From Antarcticimicrobium sp040365005 (GTDB lineage: Bacteria; Pseudomonadota; Alphaproteobacteria; Rhodobacterales; Rhodobacteraceae), in the NCBI RefSeq assembly GCF_040365005.1, contig NZ_BAABWV010000014.1:94571-158570 (forward strand): DNA of 64,000 nucleotides. Direction: 5' to 3'. A model generated the notes under the pieces. It saw nothing but the letters and a program-made list of their open reading frames with translations, ran no database searches and was not told the DNA's origin. Every line of letters begins with the position of its first letter. The first letter of the stretch is position 1. Shown here in pieces: positions 8,282-16,140 of the stretch. A program made the position numbers and the translations under genes.

Positions 8282-8716
8282 ATGATCAAGGAATTCAAGG
8301 ATTTCATCGCCAAGGGCAATGTCATGGACATGGCCGTCGGCATCATCATCGGCGCCGCGTTCACGGCGATCGTCAAATCCATGGTGGGGGATCTCATCAA
8401 CCCCTTCGTCGGGCTTTTTCTGGGCGGCGTGGATTTCACCAACCTCTATGTCGTGCTGTCGGGCGACGTGCCCTCGGGCGCGAGCCTCGAGGCGGCGCGC
8501 GAGGCGGGTGCGGCTGTCTTCGCCTATGGCGCCTTCATCATGGCGGTGATCAACTTCCTGATCATCGCTTTCGTGGTCTTCATGCTGGTGCGCTATGTCA
8601 ACAAGGTCAAGGACATGGCCGCGCGCGAGGAAGAGGCCGTGGAAGAGGCGGCCCCGGCCGGCCCCAGCGAGCTTGACGTTCTGCTGGAGATCCGGGATTC
8701 GCTCAAACAGGGGTGA
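8282..8716 (+). CDS. mscL: Large-conductance mechanosensitive channel MscL
   Basis: A 144-residue MscL. The N-terminal amphipathic helix MIKEFKDFIAKGNVMDMAVG leads into TM1 (about 16-40, AVGIIIGAAFTAIV), a periplasmic loop and TM2 (about 80-104, FIMAVINFLIIAFVVFMLV), then a charged cytoplasmic helix ending ELDVLLEIRDSLKQ. It is a homo-oligomeric inner-membrane valve that opens on hypo-osmotic shock. mscS follows 90 bases downstream on the same strand, separated by a strong hairpin. Confidence 0.95.
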   Translation: MIKEFKDFIAKGNVMDMAVGIIIGAAFTAIVKSMVGDLINPFVGLFLGGVDFTNLYVVLSGDVPSGASLEAAREAGAAVFAYGAFIMAVINFLIIAFVVFMLVRYVNKVKDMAAREEEAVEEAAPAGPSELDVLLEIRDSLKQG

Positions 8717-8744
8717 TCGCACCGGCGACACCCGAGATGAACAG

Positions 8745-8784
8745 GCAGGCAGGGCACCGGGGCATTCCCGGTTGCCCTGCCTGC
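8745..8784 (+). other. Long near-perfect hairpin between mscL and mscS
   Basis: Left arm 8745-8761 and right arm 8767-8784 pair over 17 base pairs with one bulged base (cores GCAGGCAGGGCA and TGCCCTGCCTGC), with a 5-base loop GCATT. No T tract follows, so it is not a classical intrinsic terminator. It could be a stability or processing element that sets the ratio of the two channel messages, or a weak terminator. Position and pairing are seen directly; the role is inferred. Confidence 0.6.
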
Positions 8785-8806
8785 ACACAGCTAAAGAAGA
8801 GGCAAC

Positions 8807-9613
8807 ATGCAAAACCTGATCGCGGAACTCGGCCCGTTTGCGCCGATCGTTCTCAATGCAGCCAAGGCGCTGGCCGTTCTTGTCCTGGGCTGGATCGCCG
8901 CCGGCGCCATCGCCGGGCTGGTCCGGCGCCGGGTGAACGCCACCCCCCGGATCGACCCGACGCTGGGCAATTTCCTGGCCAGCACGGTGAAATGGGTGAT
9001 TCTGGCGGTGGTGCTGGTCGCGGTCCTGGGCATCTTCGGCATCCAGGCGACCAGTCTCGTCGCCATCCTCGGTGCCGCCTCGCTGGCCATCGGCCTTGCG
9101 TTGCAGGGCACGCTCAGCGATCTGGCGGCGGGGGTGATGCTGGTGATCTTCCGGCCCTACAAGCTGGGCCAATATGTCGATATCGGCGGCACCTCGGGCA
9201 CGGTTCGGGACCTGACCCTGTTCACCACCGAGCTGATCACCCCGGATAACGTGCAGATCATCATGCCCAACGGCAAGGCCTGGGGCGCCATCATCACCAA
9301 TTACTCGGCGCATGAGACCCGGCGCGTCGACCTGACCTTCGGCATCGACTATGGCGACGATGCCGACACCGCGATGCGGATCATCCTCGAGACTGCGCAG
9401 GCCGATGGCCGCGTGCTCGCCGATCCGGAGCCCTGGGTGCGGGTGACCAACCTTGGTGACAGTTCGGTCGATCTTACCGCGCGGCTGTGGTGCGAGGCGG
9501 CGGATTACTGGGATCTGAAGTTCACCCTGACCAAGGCGATCAAGGAAGCCTTTGACAAGGGCGGTATCTCGATCCCCTATCCGCACCAGGTGGAGATCCA
9601 GAAACAGGGGTAA
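8807..9613 (+). CDS. mscS: Small-conductance mechanosensitive channel MscS family protein
   Basis: A 268-residue MscS-type channel, close to E. coli MscS in length. Three N-terminal hydrophobic segments are visible; TM3 carries the pore glycine/alanine pattern AILGAASLAIGLALQGTLSD (about 88-107). The cytoplasmic beta domain follows, with FRPYKLGQYVDI, the typical IIMPNGKAWGAIITNYS and an alpha/beta C-terminal domain ending IPYPHQVEI. The AAGAAGAGG sequence just upstream is a plausible ribosome binding site. Paired with mscL, it gives a two-step release of osmolytes. Confidence 0.93.
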   Translation: MQNLIAELGPFAPIVLNAAKALAVLVLGWIAAGAIAGLVRRRVNATPRIDPTLGNFLASTVKWVILAVVLVAVLGIFGIQATSLVAILGAASLAIGLALQGTLSDLAAGVMLVIFRPYKLGQYVDIGGTSGTVRDLTLFTTELITPDNVQIIMPNGKAWGAIITNYSAHETRRVDLTFGIDYGDDADTAMRIILETAQADGRVLADPEPWVRVTNLGDSSVDLTARLWCEAADYWDLKFTLTKAIKEAFDKGGISIPYPHQVEIQKQG

Positions 9614-9638
9614 ATCGCCCCCGTTTCGTACAGTTTGG

Positions 9639-9666
9639 ACCGGCCGGTTTTTCCGGCCGGTTTTTT
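9639..9666 (+). terminator. Intrinsic terminator after mscS
   Basis: A perfect 9-bp stem (ACCGGCCGG, 9639-9647, with CCGGCCGGT, 9653-9661) and a TTTTT loop are followed by a T run. It lies 26 bases after the mscS stop and points in the mscS direction. The roughly 100 bases between it and the end of ald show nothing further. Confidence 0.9.
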
Positions 9667-9764
9667 CGTGGGGCGGTCAGATAGTCGAGGTGTCGGCGGG
9701 ACCCCCGGGGATGACACTCGGTCGGGCATCGGAACAGAAAGCGCCCCGACGACCTTCTGGGGGG

Positions 9765-10883
9765 TCAGGCCTTCACCACCAGCTGCGGCGAGACGACGTC
9801 GATCCCCAGTGCCTTGCCGACGGCGTAATAGGTCAGCTGGCCCGCGTGCACGTTCAACCCGTTCAGCAGGTGCGGGTTGTCGGCGCAGGCCTGTTTCCAG
9901 CCCTTGTCGGCAAGTTCCAGCATGAAGGGCATGGTGGCGTTGCCCAGCGCGATGGTCGAGGTGCGCGCCACCGCGCCGGGCATGTTGGCGACGCAGTAAT
10001 GAATGATGCCGTCCACGTCATAGATCGGGTCCTGGTGGGTGGTCGGTTTCGAGGTTTCGAAACAGCCGCCCTGGTCGATCGCCACGTCGACCAGCGCCGA
10101 GCCCGGCTTCATTGTCGAAAGCTGGTCCCGGGAGACCAGTTTCGGCGCGGCGGCCCCGGGGATCAGGACGGCGCCGATCACCATGTCCATTTGCGGCAGC
10201 AATTCGGTGAGCGCGCCGGCATCGGAATACTGGGTGGTCAACCGCCCCATGAACACATCGTCGAGGTAGGAGAGCCGCGCCACCGAGCGATCCAGCACGG
10301 TGACATTGGCGCCCATGCCGACGGCAACGCGCGCCGCCGCCGTGCCCACGACACCGCCGCCGATGATGGCGACATTGGCGGGCCGGACGCCGGGCACACC
10401 GCCCAGCAGCACGCCGCTGCCGCCATTGGCTTTTTGCAGCGCCCAGGCCCCGGATTGCGGCGCCAGTCGCCCGGCCACCTCGGACATCGGCGCCAGCAGC
10501 GGCAACCCGCCCCGGTCGTCGGTCACGGTCTCGTAGGCGATGGCGGTGCAACCCGAGGCGAGCAGGTCGCGGGTCTGGTCCGGGTCGGGGGCGAGGTGCA
10601 GATAGGTGAACAACAGGTGCTTGTCGGTCAGCATCTTGCGCTCGCCGGCCTGCGGTTCCTTGACCTTGACGATCATCTCGGCGGTGTCGAAAATATCCTT
10701 GGCGGTCGGCAGGATCGTCGCGCCGGCGGCCTGATAGGAGGCATCGTCGAACCCCGCGCCGATCCCGGCGCCGGTTTCAATGAACACCTGGTGACCATGC
10801 GCCACCGCCTCGCCGGCGGCGTTCGGCGTCATCCCGACGCGGAACTCCTGCGGTTTGATTTCTTTCGGGCAACCGATTTTCAT
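9765..10883 (-). CDS. ald: Alanine dehydrogenase
   Basis: A 372-residue NAD-dependent alanine dehydrogenase that interconverts L-alanine and pyruvate plus ammonia. The N-terminus MKIGCPKEIKPQEFRVGMTP is typical, and the catalytic residues are at their usual positions: Lys75 in IVKVKEP and His96 in TYLHLAPD. The Rossmann motif GGGVVGTAAARVA follows in the middle and the substrate-side RTSTIALGNATMPF near the end. The start at 10883 is chosen because the frame upstream (to 10967) lacks homology and the family starts MKIG. Divergent from an Lrp-type regulator, which by analogy with AldR/Lrp systems probably controls it. Confidence 0.96.
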   Translation of the reverse strand: MKIGCPKEIKPQEFRVGMTPNAAGEAVAHGHQVFIETGAGIGAGFDDASYQAAGATILPTAKDIFDTAEMIVKVKEPQAGERKMLTDKHLLFTYLHLAPDPDQTRDLLASGCTAIAYETVTDDRGGLPLLAPMSEVAGRLAPQSGAWALQKANGGSGVLLGGVPGVRPANVAIIGGGVVGTAAARVAVGMGANVTVLDRSVARLSYLDDVFMGRLTTQYSDAGALTELLPQMDMVIGAVLIPGAAAPKLVSRDQLSTMKPGSALVDVAIDQGGCFETSKPTTHQDPIYDVDGIIHYCVANMPGAVARTSTIALGNATMPFMLELADKGWKQACADNPHLLNGLNVHAGQLTYYAVGKALGIDVVSPQLVVKA

Positions 10884-10974
10884 GCCACATCCTCCCCGAG
10901 GGCGTAAATCCTGCTGAAAAAATAGGCGAGATGCCGTGCAATGTCTGTGTAAACTTGCCTCGCACAACCGGGTG

Positions 10975-10995
10975 TTATCGAATAGTCTTCGATAA
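10975..10995. promoter_or_regulatory. Palindrome in the ald/lrp intergenic region, candidate Lrp-type operator
   Basis: A perfect 8-bp inverted repeat, TTATCGAA and TTCGATAA separated by TAGTC, lies between the divergent ald and Lrp-family genes, in an AT-rich patch that contrasts with the GC-rich surroundings. Lrp/AsnC regulators bind short palindromes of about this size, so it is the natural operator candidate for control of ald and self-control of the regulator. The pairing is seen; the binding is inferred. Confidence 0.6.
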
Positions 10996-11026
10996 ATTCA
11001 ATATTTTCCGCAAAGGACGTGCGCCT

Positions 11027-11485
11027 GTGACGCTAGACACAGTGGATCGTAGAATTCTCGGGGCGCTCCAGAAAAAGGGGCGGATGTCCAACTCGGACCT
11101 GTCCGAACAGATCAACCTGTCGCCCTCGGCCTGTCATCGGCGGGTCCAGCGGCTGGAAACCGAGGGCTATATTCGCGACTATGTCGCGCTTCTGGACGAA
11201 CGCAAGATGGGCCTGCCCACCACCGTGTTCGTCGAGATCACGTTACAGGCCCAGGCCGACGAGGTGCTGGACGATTTCGAACGGGCCGTGGCGCGGATTC
11301 CGTCGGTGCTGGAGTGCCATCTGATGGCCGGCACCGCCGACTATATCCTCAAGATCGTTGCCGAGAACACCGAGGATTTCGCCCGCATTCACCGCCAGTA
11401 CCTGTCGCGTCTGCCGCGCGTGGCACAGATGCAGTCGAGCTTTGCGCTGCGCACCGTGTGTCGGACAACGGCCCTGCCGGTCTGA
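11027..11485 (+). CDS. Lrp/AsnC family transcriptional regulator (probable regulator of ald)
   Basis: A 152-residue Lrp-type protein. The N-terminal helix-turn-helix spans about 20-50 (RMSNSDLSEQINLSPSACHR), followed by the RAM ligand-binding domain with VLECHLMAGTADYILKIVAE. A GTG start at 11027 with AAAGGA about 10 bases upstream gives the usual family N-terminus VTLDTVDRRIL; the frame continues upstream to 10931 but that extension is not Lrp-like. The divergent placement against ald suggests activation of alanine catabolism in response to alanine. Confidence 0.9.
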   Translation: MTLDTVDRRILGALQKKGRMSNSDLSEQINLSPSACHRRVQRLETEGYIRDYVALLDERKMGLPTTVFVEITLQAQADEVLDDFERAVARIPSVLECHLMAGTADYILKIVAENTEDFARIHRQYLSRLPRVAQMQSSFALRTVCRTTALPV

Positions 11486-11619
11486 TCCCCGGCGCCGCCG
11501 CGCATCGGCCTTGCGGGGCGGGTCGTCGCCGGTGGGGCCTTGTGTCTTGCAGGCGGCGACACCAGATTTTTACACTCGGGGGGTAGGTCCCCCGGCGACA
11601 CTTTGGAAAGGACCCGATT

Positions 11620-12537
11620 TTGACAGACGAGAGTGACAGGCATTCGCTGGACTGGCTTGAGGCCGAACTGCAGGACACGTTCGACGAGGACATCGAGATC
11701 GAGTTCGCCGAACCGATGCTGTCGCTTGAGATCCGCAAGATCTATCGCGAGGCGCATCCCGAGATGCTGGATCGCAAGGTCTATTTCCATAACCTGCTGC
11801 GGCTTCAGGCAGAACTGATCAAGGTGCAGGACTGGGTCGAGCATACCGGCGCCAAGGTCTGCATCCTGTTCGAGGGCCGCGACAGCGCCGGCAAGGGCGG
11901 GGTGATCAAGCGGATCACCCAGCGGCTGAATCCGCGCGTCGCCCGGGTGGTCGCGCTGCCCGCGCCCTCGCGCCGGGAGCAGAGCCAGTGGTACTTCCAG
12001 CGCTACGTGCCGCATCTGCCTGCCGCCGGTGAAATCGTGCTGTTCGACCGCTCGTGGTACAACCGGGCCGGGGTCGAGCGGGTGATGGGCTTTGCCTCCG
12101 ACGATCAGGTCGAGCAGTTTTTCCAGGACGTTCCGGAATTCGAGCGCATGCTGGTCCGCTCCGGCATCATCCTGTTGAAATACTGGTTCTCGATCACCGA
12201 CGAGGAACAGCAGTTGCGGTTCCTCATGCGGATCCACGATCCGATGAAACAGTGGAAACTGTCGCCGATGGACCTGGAATCCCGCATCCGCTGGGAGGAT
12301 TACACCAAGGCCAAGGAAGAGATGTTCGCCCGCACCAACATCCCCGAGGCGCCCTGGTACATCGTCGAGGGCAACGACAAGAAACGCGAACGGCTGAATT
12401 GCATCGAGCATCTTCTGACCAAGATCCCCTACGAGGAGGTGGAGCACGAGAAGGTCGAACTGCCCGAGCGGGTCTATAACCCCGATTACGAGCGGCGGGT
12501 TTTGCCGGACGAGCTTTACGTGCCCAAGATCTACTGA
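11620..12537 (+). CDS. ppk2: Polyphosphate kinase 2
   Basis: A 305-residue PPK2-family enzyme that transfers phosphate between polyphosphate and nucleotides. Walker A is GRDSAGKGG (86-94), the Walker B and lid region is IVLFDRSWYNRAGVERVMGF (139 onward), and the C-terminal YVPKIY plus WYIVEGNDKKRERLN are typical. The start is an unusual TTG at 11620, supported by GGAAAGGA about 8 bases upstream and by the absence of a better in-frame start. It stands alone on the plus strand. The sequence does not say whether it prefers ADP or GDP as acceptor. Confidence 0.93.
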   Translation: MTDESDRHSLDWLEAELQDTFDEDIEIEFAEPMLSLEIRKIYREAHPEMLDRKVYFHNLLRLQAELIKVQDWVEHTGAKVCILFEGRDSAGKGGVIKRITQRLNPRVARVVALPAPSRREQSQWYFQRYVPHLPAAGEIVLFDRSWYNRAGVERVMGFASDDQVEQFFQDVPEFERMLVRSGIILLKYWFSITDEEQQLRFLMRIHDPMKQWKLSPMDLESRIRWEDYTKAKEEMFARTNIPEAPWYIVEGNDKKRERLNCIEHLLTKIPYEEVEHEKVELPERVYNPDYERRVLPDELYVPKIY

Positions 12538-12615
12538 CGGAACGCTCGCCTCACGTTGACAGGGGGCGGGCGGCGTGCTGACCTTCAGTCCTGCCGGGCA
12601 GGGAGGAGAGCCGCC

Positions 12616-13776
12616 ATGTCAGATGCCCCTGTCTACGAGATCGACCCACAGGCGTTCTGGGCCGACCCCTATCCGGACCTCAAGCGCATGCGCGCGCGGG
12701 GGCCGGTGCTGCGCGTGCCGCGACTGGGCGCGACGCTGCTGACCCGGCGCGATGACATCTTCGAGAACGAGAAGAAGACCGAGGTATTCTCTTCGGACCA
12801 GCCCGGCGGGCTGATGACCGTGCTGATGGGGCAGAACATGATGCGCAAGGACGGCGTGGCGCATATGGCCGAACGCCGCGCGATCTTTCCCACCGTGTCG
12901 CCGAAGACGGTGAAACAGGTCTGGACCGCGCAGTTCCGCACCCAAACCGCCCGCATCCTTGACGACTTGGCGCCGCGCGGCGCCTGCGACCTGGTGGCCG
13001 ACTATGCCATGCCGGTGTCGGGCGAGGCGCTGAAAGCCATCACCGGGCTGACCAACATGACCGCGCATGAAATGAACCGCGTCAGCCAGGGCATGATCGA
13101 CGGCTGCGCGAATTACGCCGGCGACCCGGGGATCGAGGCCAACTGCCACGATTGCACCGCCTCGATCGACCGTCATATCGACGGCATGATCCCGGTGCTG
13201 GACGCGGCACCGGACCAGTCGCTGCTGTCGGTGCAGCGGCAGGCGGGGCTGTCGGACGAACAGGTGCGGGCCAATGTGAAACTGGCGATCTCAGGCGGCC
13301 AGAACGAACCACGCGATGCCATCGCCGGCACGGCCTGGGCCCTGCTGACCCATCCCGACCAGTTGGAGCAGCTGCGGGGCGGACAGGTAACCTGGCTGCG
13401 CGCCTTCGAGGAATACGCGCGCTGGATCTCGCCCATCGGCATGTCGCCGCGCCGGGTGGCGCAGCGCTACGAGCTGCACGGCGTCACGCTGGAGCCCGAG
13501 GACCGGGTGTTCCTGATGTTCGGTTCAGGCAACCGCGACGAGGATGTCTTTGCCAACCCCGATGCCTTCGACACTGGGCAGGACATCAGCGCCGCCATCT
13601 CCTTTGGTGCCGGGCCGCATTTCTGCGCCGGGGCCTGGGCGTCAAAGGCGCTGATCGCCGAGGTGGCGCTGCCGATGCTGTTCCAGCGGTTCCCCGATCT
13701 GCGCCTTGCTGGTCCCGCGCGTTTCGGCGGCTGGGCCTTTCGCGGGCCGCTGAGCATGCCCGTGGAATGGGGCTGA
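12616..13776 (+). CDS. Cytochrome P450
   Basis: A 386-residue bacterial class I type P450. The haem-ligand loop is FGAGPHFCAGAW with Cys337, and the K-helix ExxR is E266-R269 in FEEYARW. The I-helix motif reads AISGGQNEPRDAIAG (225-239), so the usual acid-Thr pair is Glu231-Pro232 and the conserved threonine is absent; this variant occurs in some alphaproteobacterial P450 families. No ferredoxin or reductase gene is adjacent, so its electron partner is elsewhere. The ATG at 12616 follows GGGAGGAG; the longer frame from 12556 has no P450 similarity. Substrate unknown. Confidence 0.9.
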   Translation: MSDAPVYEIDPQAFWADPYPDLKRMRARGPVLRVPRLGATLLTRRDDIFENEKKTEVFSSDQPGGLMTVLMGQNMMRKDGVAHMAERRAIFPTVSPKTVKQVWTAQFRTQTARILDDLAPRGACDLVADYAMPVSGEALKAITGLTNMTAHEMNRVSQGMIDGCANYAGDPGIEANCHDCTASIDRHIDGMIPVLDAAPDQSLLSVQRQAGLSDEQVRANVKLAISGGQNEPRDAIAGTAWALLTHPDQLEQLRGGQVTWLRAFEEYARWISPIGMSPRRVAQRYELHGVTLEPEDRVFLMFGSGNRDEDVFANPDAFDTGQDISAAISFGAGPHFCAGAWASKALIAEVALPMLFQRFPDLRLAGPARFGGWAFRGPLSMPVEWG

Positions 13777-13783
13777 GTCCGGT

Positions 13784-14239
13784 TCAGCCCTCGCGCGTGA
13801 GGTAGGATTCGAAGGCTGCCAGGGTCACGTCCGAGACGTGATGCTCCATCCCCTCGGCGTCCAACTCGGCGGTCTCGGGCGGCACCCCGAGGGCCACCAG
13901 GACCGCCACCACCGTGCGGTGCCGGGCCCGCACCCGGTCGGCCAGCGCCAGCCCCTCGTCGGTCAGGAACACGCCGCGGTAGGGGCGCGAGATCGCCAGC
14001 CCCTCGCGCTTGAGCCGCGCCACCGCCTTGGTCGCGGTGGGGTGGGTCACCCCCATCCGCCGGGCGATATCGGTGATCCGGGCCTCGCCCATCTCTTCCA
14101 GCAGGTCGCCGATCATTTCGGCGTAATCCTCGAGAACCGCCATCGCCTGTGCGGCCCGAGCCTGGTTGAAACGGTCGGGTTGCGCCGCCGCTTCGGCCTC
14201 GGCCTCGGGCGTGGGATCTGGGGGCGGGCGATGGGGCAC
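13784..14239 (-). CDS. mntR: Manganese-responsive regulator MntR (DtxR family)
   Basis: A 151-residue DtxR/MntR-type repressor. The winged helix lies at about 45-85 (ARITDIARRMGVTHPTATKAVARLKREGL) and the metal-binding dimerisation domain contains RHRTVVAVLVALG and the EGMEHHVSDV motif. It has no SH3-like third domain, as expected for MntR. It is divergent from mntH, the standard arrangement for repression of Mn import when Mn is sufficient. The N-terminal 25 residues are Pro/Ala/Glu-rich and may be a longer-than-usual extension. Confidence 0.93.
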   Translation of the reverse strand: MPHRPPPDPTPEAEAEAAAQPDRFNQARAAQAMAVLEDYAEMIGDLLEEMGEARITDIARRMGVTHPTATKAVARLKREGLAISRPYRGVFLTDEGLALADRVRARHRTVVAVLVALGVPPETAELDAEGMEHHVSDVTLAAFESYLTREG

Positions 14240-14338
14240 GGGGGGAGGTCTCCGGTCCGGACGAGGATAGTCAAGGAGAAGGCATAAATTGCAGATGCCG
14301 GAATAATTTGCAAACAGGCTTTCAATTTATATCGAAGT

Positions 14339-14380
14339 CAAGGCTATATCAGATTGCCACTTGTTAAAAGTGTAGCCTTG
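14339..14380. promoter_or_regulatory. Nested inverted repeats in the mntH promoter region, candidate MntR operator
   Basis: Between mntR and mntH an AT-rich stretch (about 14285-14400) contains two inverted repeats. One has 8-bp arms CAAGGCTA (14339-14346) and TAGCCTTG (14373-14380); the other, CACTT-GTTAA-AAGTG, spans 14358-14372. MntR boxes are palindromes of similar size in front of mntH, so one of these probably contains the operator. Which one is used cannot be decided by reading. Confidence 0.45.
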
Positions 14381-14434
14381 GGTTTATTTGCGATTGCCCT
14401 AGGTGGCTGAACGATTTTCGGACAGGACAAAGAG

Positions 14435-15724
14435 ATGAAATCCACATCGACCGGTCGCACGCGCCTTGGCATCTCGGAAGTGCTCGAGGGCCGGCGCCAC
14501 GGGCTGCGCGCGGCGTTGTTGTTCGCGGGGCCGGCGATCATCGCCTCGGTCGCCTATATCGACCCGGGCAACTATGCGACCAACATCCAGGCCGGGGCTG
14601 GCTATGGCTATGCGCTGCTGTGGGTTGTGCTGGTCGCCAACCTGATCGCGATGCTTTTCCAATCACTATCGGCGCGGTTGGGCATCGTCACCGGCCGCAA
14701 CCTGGCCGAGCTGTGTCGTGACCATTTCCCGCGTCCCGTGGTCTGGATCATGTGGGCGGTGAGCGAGGTCGCCGCGATGGCGACCGATCTGGCCGAGTTT
14801 CTTGGCGGGGCGATCGGGTTGGCGTTGTTGTTCAACATGCCGCTGATGGCGGGGATGGGGGTCACCGCGGTGGTGACCTATGGAATCCTGCTGTTCGAGG
14901 GGCGCGGATTTCGCCCGATGGAACTGATCATCGGCACCTTCGTTGCCATCATCAGCCTGTGCTACCTGATCGAGATCTTCATCGCGCCGGTCGACTGGGG
15001 CGAGGCGGGGGCCGGTCTGATCACCCCTTCGCTGCCGGATCTGACCGCCTTGACCATCGCGGTCGGGGTGATCGGGGCCACCGTGATGCCGCATGCGATC
15101 TATTTGCATTCCGGCCTGACCCAGAACCGCGCGCAGGCGCGCAACGACAAGGACCGTCGCAAGATCCTGACCTTTTCCAACCGCGAGGTGGTGCTGGCGC
15201 TGGCCGCCGCCGGGATGGTGAACATCGCGATGGTGATGATGGCTGCCGGTGCCTTTCATTCCGGTCACGCCGAGGTGGCCGAGATCGAGACCGCCTATCA
15301 CATGTTGACGCCGCTGCTGGGCAGCGCGGCGGCGGCGGTATTCCTGGTGTCGCTGATCGCCTCGGGCATCTCCAGCTCTGTGGTGGGGACGATGGCGGGG
15401 CAATTGATCATGCAGGGCTTCATCCACATGCGCCTGCCGATCTGGTTCCGCCGCGCGGTGACGATGATCCCCGCCTTTGCCGTGGTGGCGATGGGGGTGA
15501 ACGCGACCCAGGCGCTGGTGGTATCCCAGGTGATCCTGTCGATCGCGCTGCCGGTGCCGATGGTGGCGCTGATCATCTTCGTCTCGCGCACCGATATCAT
15601 GGGCGCCTTCCGCATCGGACGGCTGACGCAGGTGCTGGCGGTGATCGGGGCGGGGATCGTCCTGAGCCTCAACATGGTACTGCTGCTGCAGACCTTCGGC
15701 GTCAGCATGCCGGGGCTGGGCTGA
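14435..15724 (+). CDS. mntH: Manganese transporter MntH (Nramp family)
   Basis: A 429-residue Nramp divalent-metal/proton symporter with about 11 hydrophobic segments. The metal-binding motifs are DPGN at 43-46 (AYIDPGNYATN) in TM1 and MPH at 218-220 (GATVMPHAIYLHS) in TM6. The N-terminus up to residue 25 is cytoplasmic and charged. It is expressed divergently from mntR and probably repressed by it. The next gene, rpsU, is convergent, with a shared hairpin between. Confidence 0.95.
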   Translation: MKSTSTGRTRLGISEVLEGRRHGLRAALLFAGPAIIASVAYIDPGNYATNIQAGAGYGYALLWVVLVANLIAMLFQSLSARLGIVTGRNLAELCRDHFPRPVVWIMWAVSEVAAMATDLAEFLGGAIGLALLFNMPLMAGMGVTAVVTYGILLFEGRGFRPMELIIGTFVAIISLCYLIEIFIAPVDWGEAGAGLITPSLPDLTALTIAVGVIGATVMPHAIYLHSGLTQNRAQARNDKDRRKILTFSNREVVLALAAAGMVNIAMVMMAAGAFHSGHAEVAEIETAYHMLTPLLGSAAAAVFLVSLIASGISSSVVGTMAGQLIMQGFIHMRLPIWFRRAVTMIPAFAVVAMGVNATQALVVSQVILSIALPVPMVALIIFVSRTDIMGAFRIGRLTQVLAVIGAGIVLSLNMVLLLQTFGVSMPGLG

Positions 15725-15741
15725 GCGCCAAGGCCCCCCTG

Positions 15742-15776
15742 AAAAAAAACAAACCCCCGGGCCAAGGCACGGGGGT
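15742..15776 (-). terminator. Intrinsic terminator of rpsU (minus strand)
   Basis: Arms ACCCCCG (15753-15759) and CGGGGGT (15770-15776) form a stem; on the minus strand the stem is followed by a U tract (the A run at 15743-15749 on the plus strand). It therefore terminates rpsU transcription; the stem may also stop mntH read-through. Confidence 0.85.
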
Positions 15777-15816
15777 CGTCTGAATAAGCGTCAGAATAGG
15801 CCGCTTGAAGGTGTGC

Positions 15817-16023
15817 TTAGAGCATCCCCTCGCGCTGAGCTTTCTTGCGCGCCAGCTTACGGGCACGACGGATCGCTTCAGCTTTCTCGCGCGCTTTTTT
15901 CTCGGACGGTTTCTCGAAATGTTGCTTGAGCTTCATTTCGCGGAAAACGCCTTCGCGCTGCAGCTTTTTCTTCAGGGCACGAAGCGCCTGATCGACATTG
16001 TTGTCGCGAACACTAACCTGCAT
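15817..16023 (-). CDS. rpsU: 30S ribosomal protein S21
   Basis: A 68-residue basic protein starting MQVSVRDNNVDQALRALKKK, with the EMKLKQHFEKPSEKKAREKAE segment and a Lys/Arg-rich tail, the standard bS21. It helps select mRNA for initiation through contact with the anti-Shine-Dalgarno region. A good ribosome binding site (AAAGGTGG on the minus strand) precedes the ATG. It is divergent from the COQ9 gene, a common arrangement in alphaproteobacteria. Confidence 0.97.
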   Translation of the reverse strand: MQVSVRDNNVDQALRALKKKLQREGVFREMKLKQHFEKPSEKKAREKAEAIRRARKLARKKAQREGML

Positions 16024-16140
16024 GTGGTTGTCACCACCTTTCTAGATTCGAGTTGCAAGGATTTGCAGGAAGTGGCCGTATAGCAAGTGACGCCTATCTT
16101 GTCTAGTATGCCGACCAACGAACCAGAGGACGTCATCACC

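Noticed and set aside
11576..11596. Hairpin CGGGGG/CCCCCG before ppk2 as an attenuator
   Set aside because: It is only 6 bp long with no T tract or alternative structure; too weak to annotate.
12556..12590. sigma70 promoter before the P450 gene (TTGACA at 12556)
   Set aside because: The -35 match is good but no acceptable -10 is found at 16-18 bases, so it is not listed as a feature.
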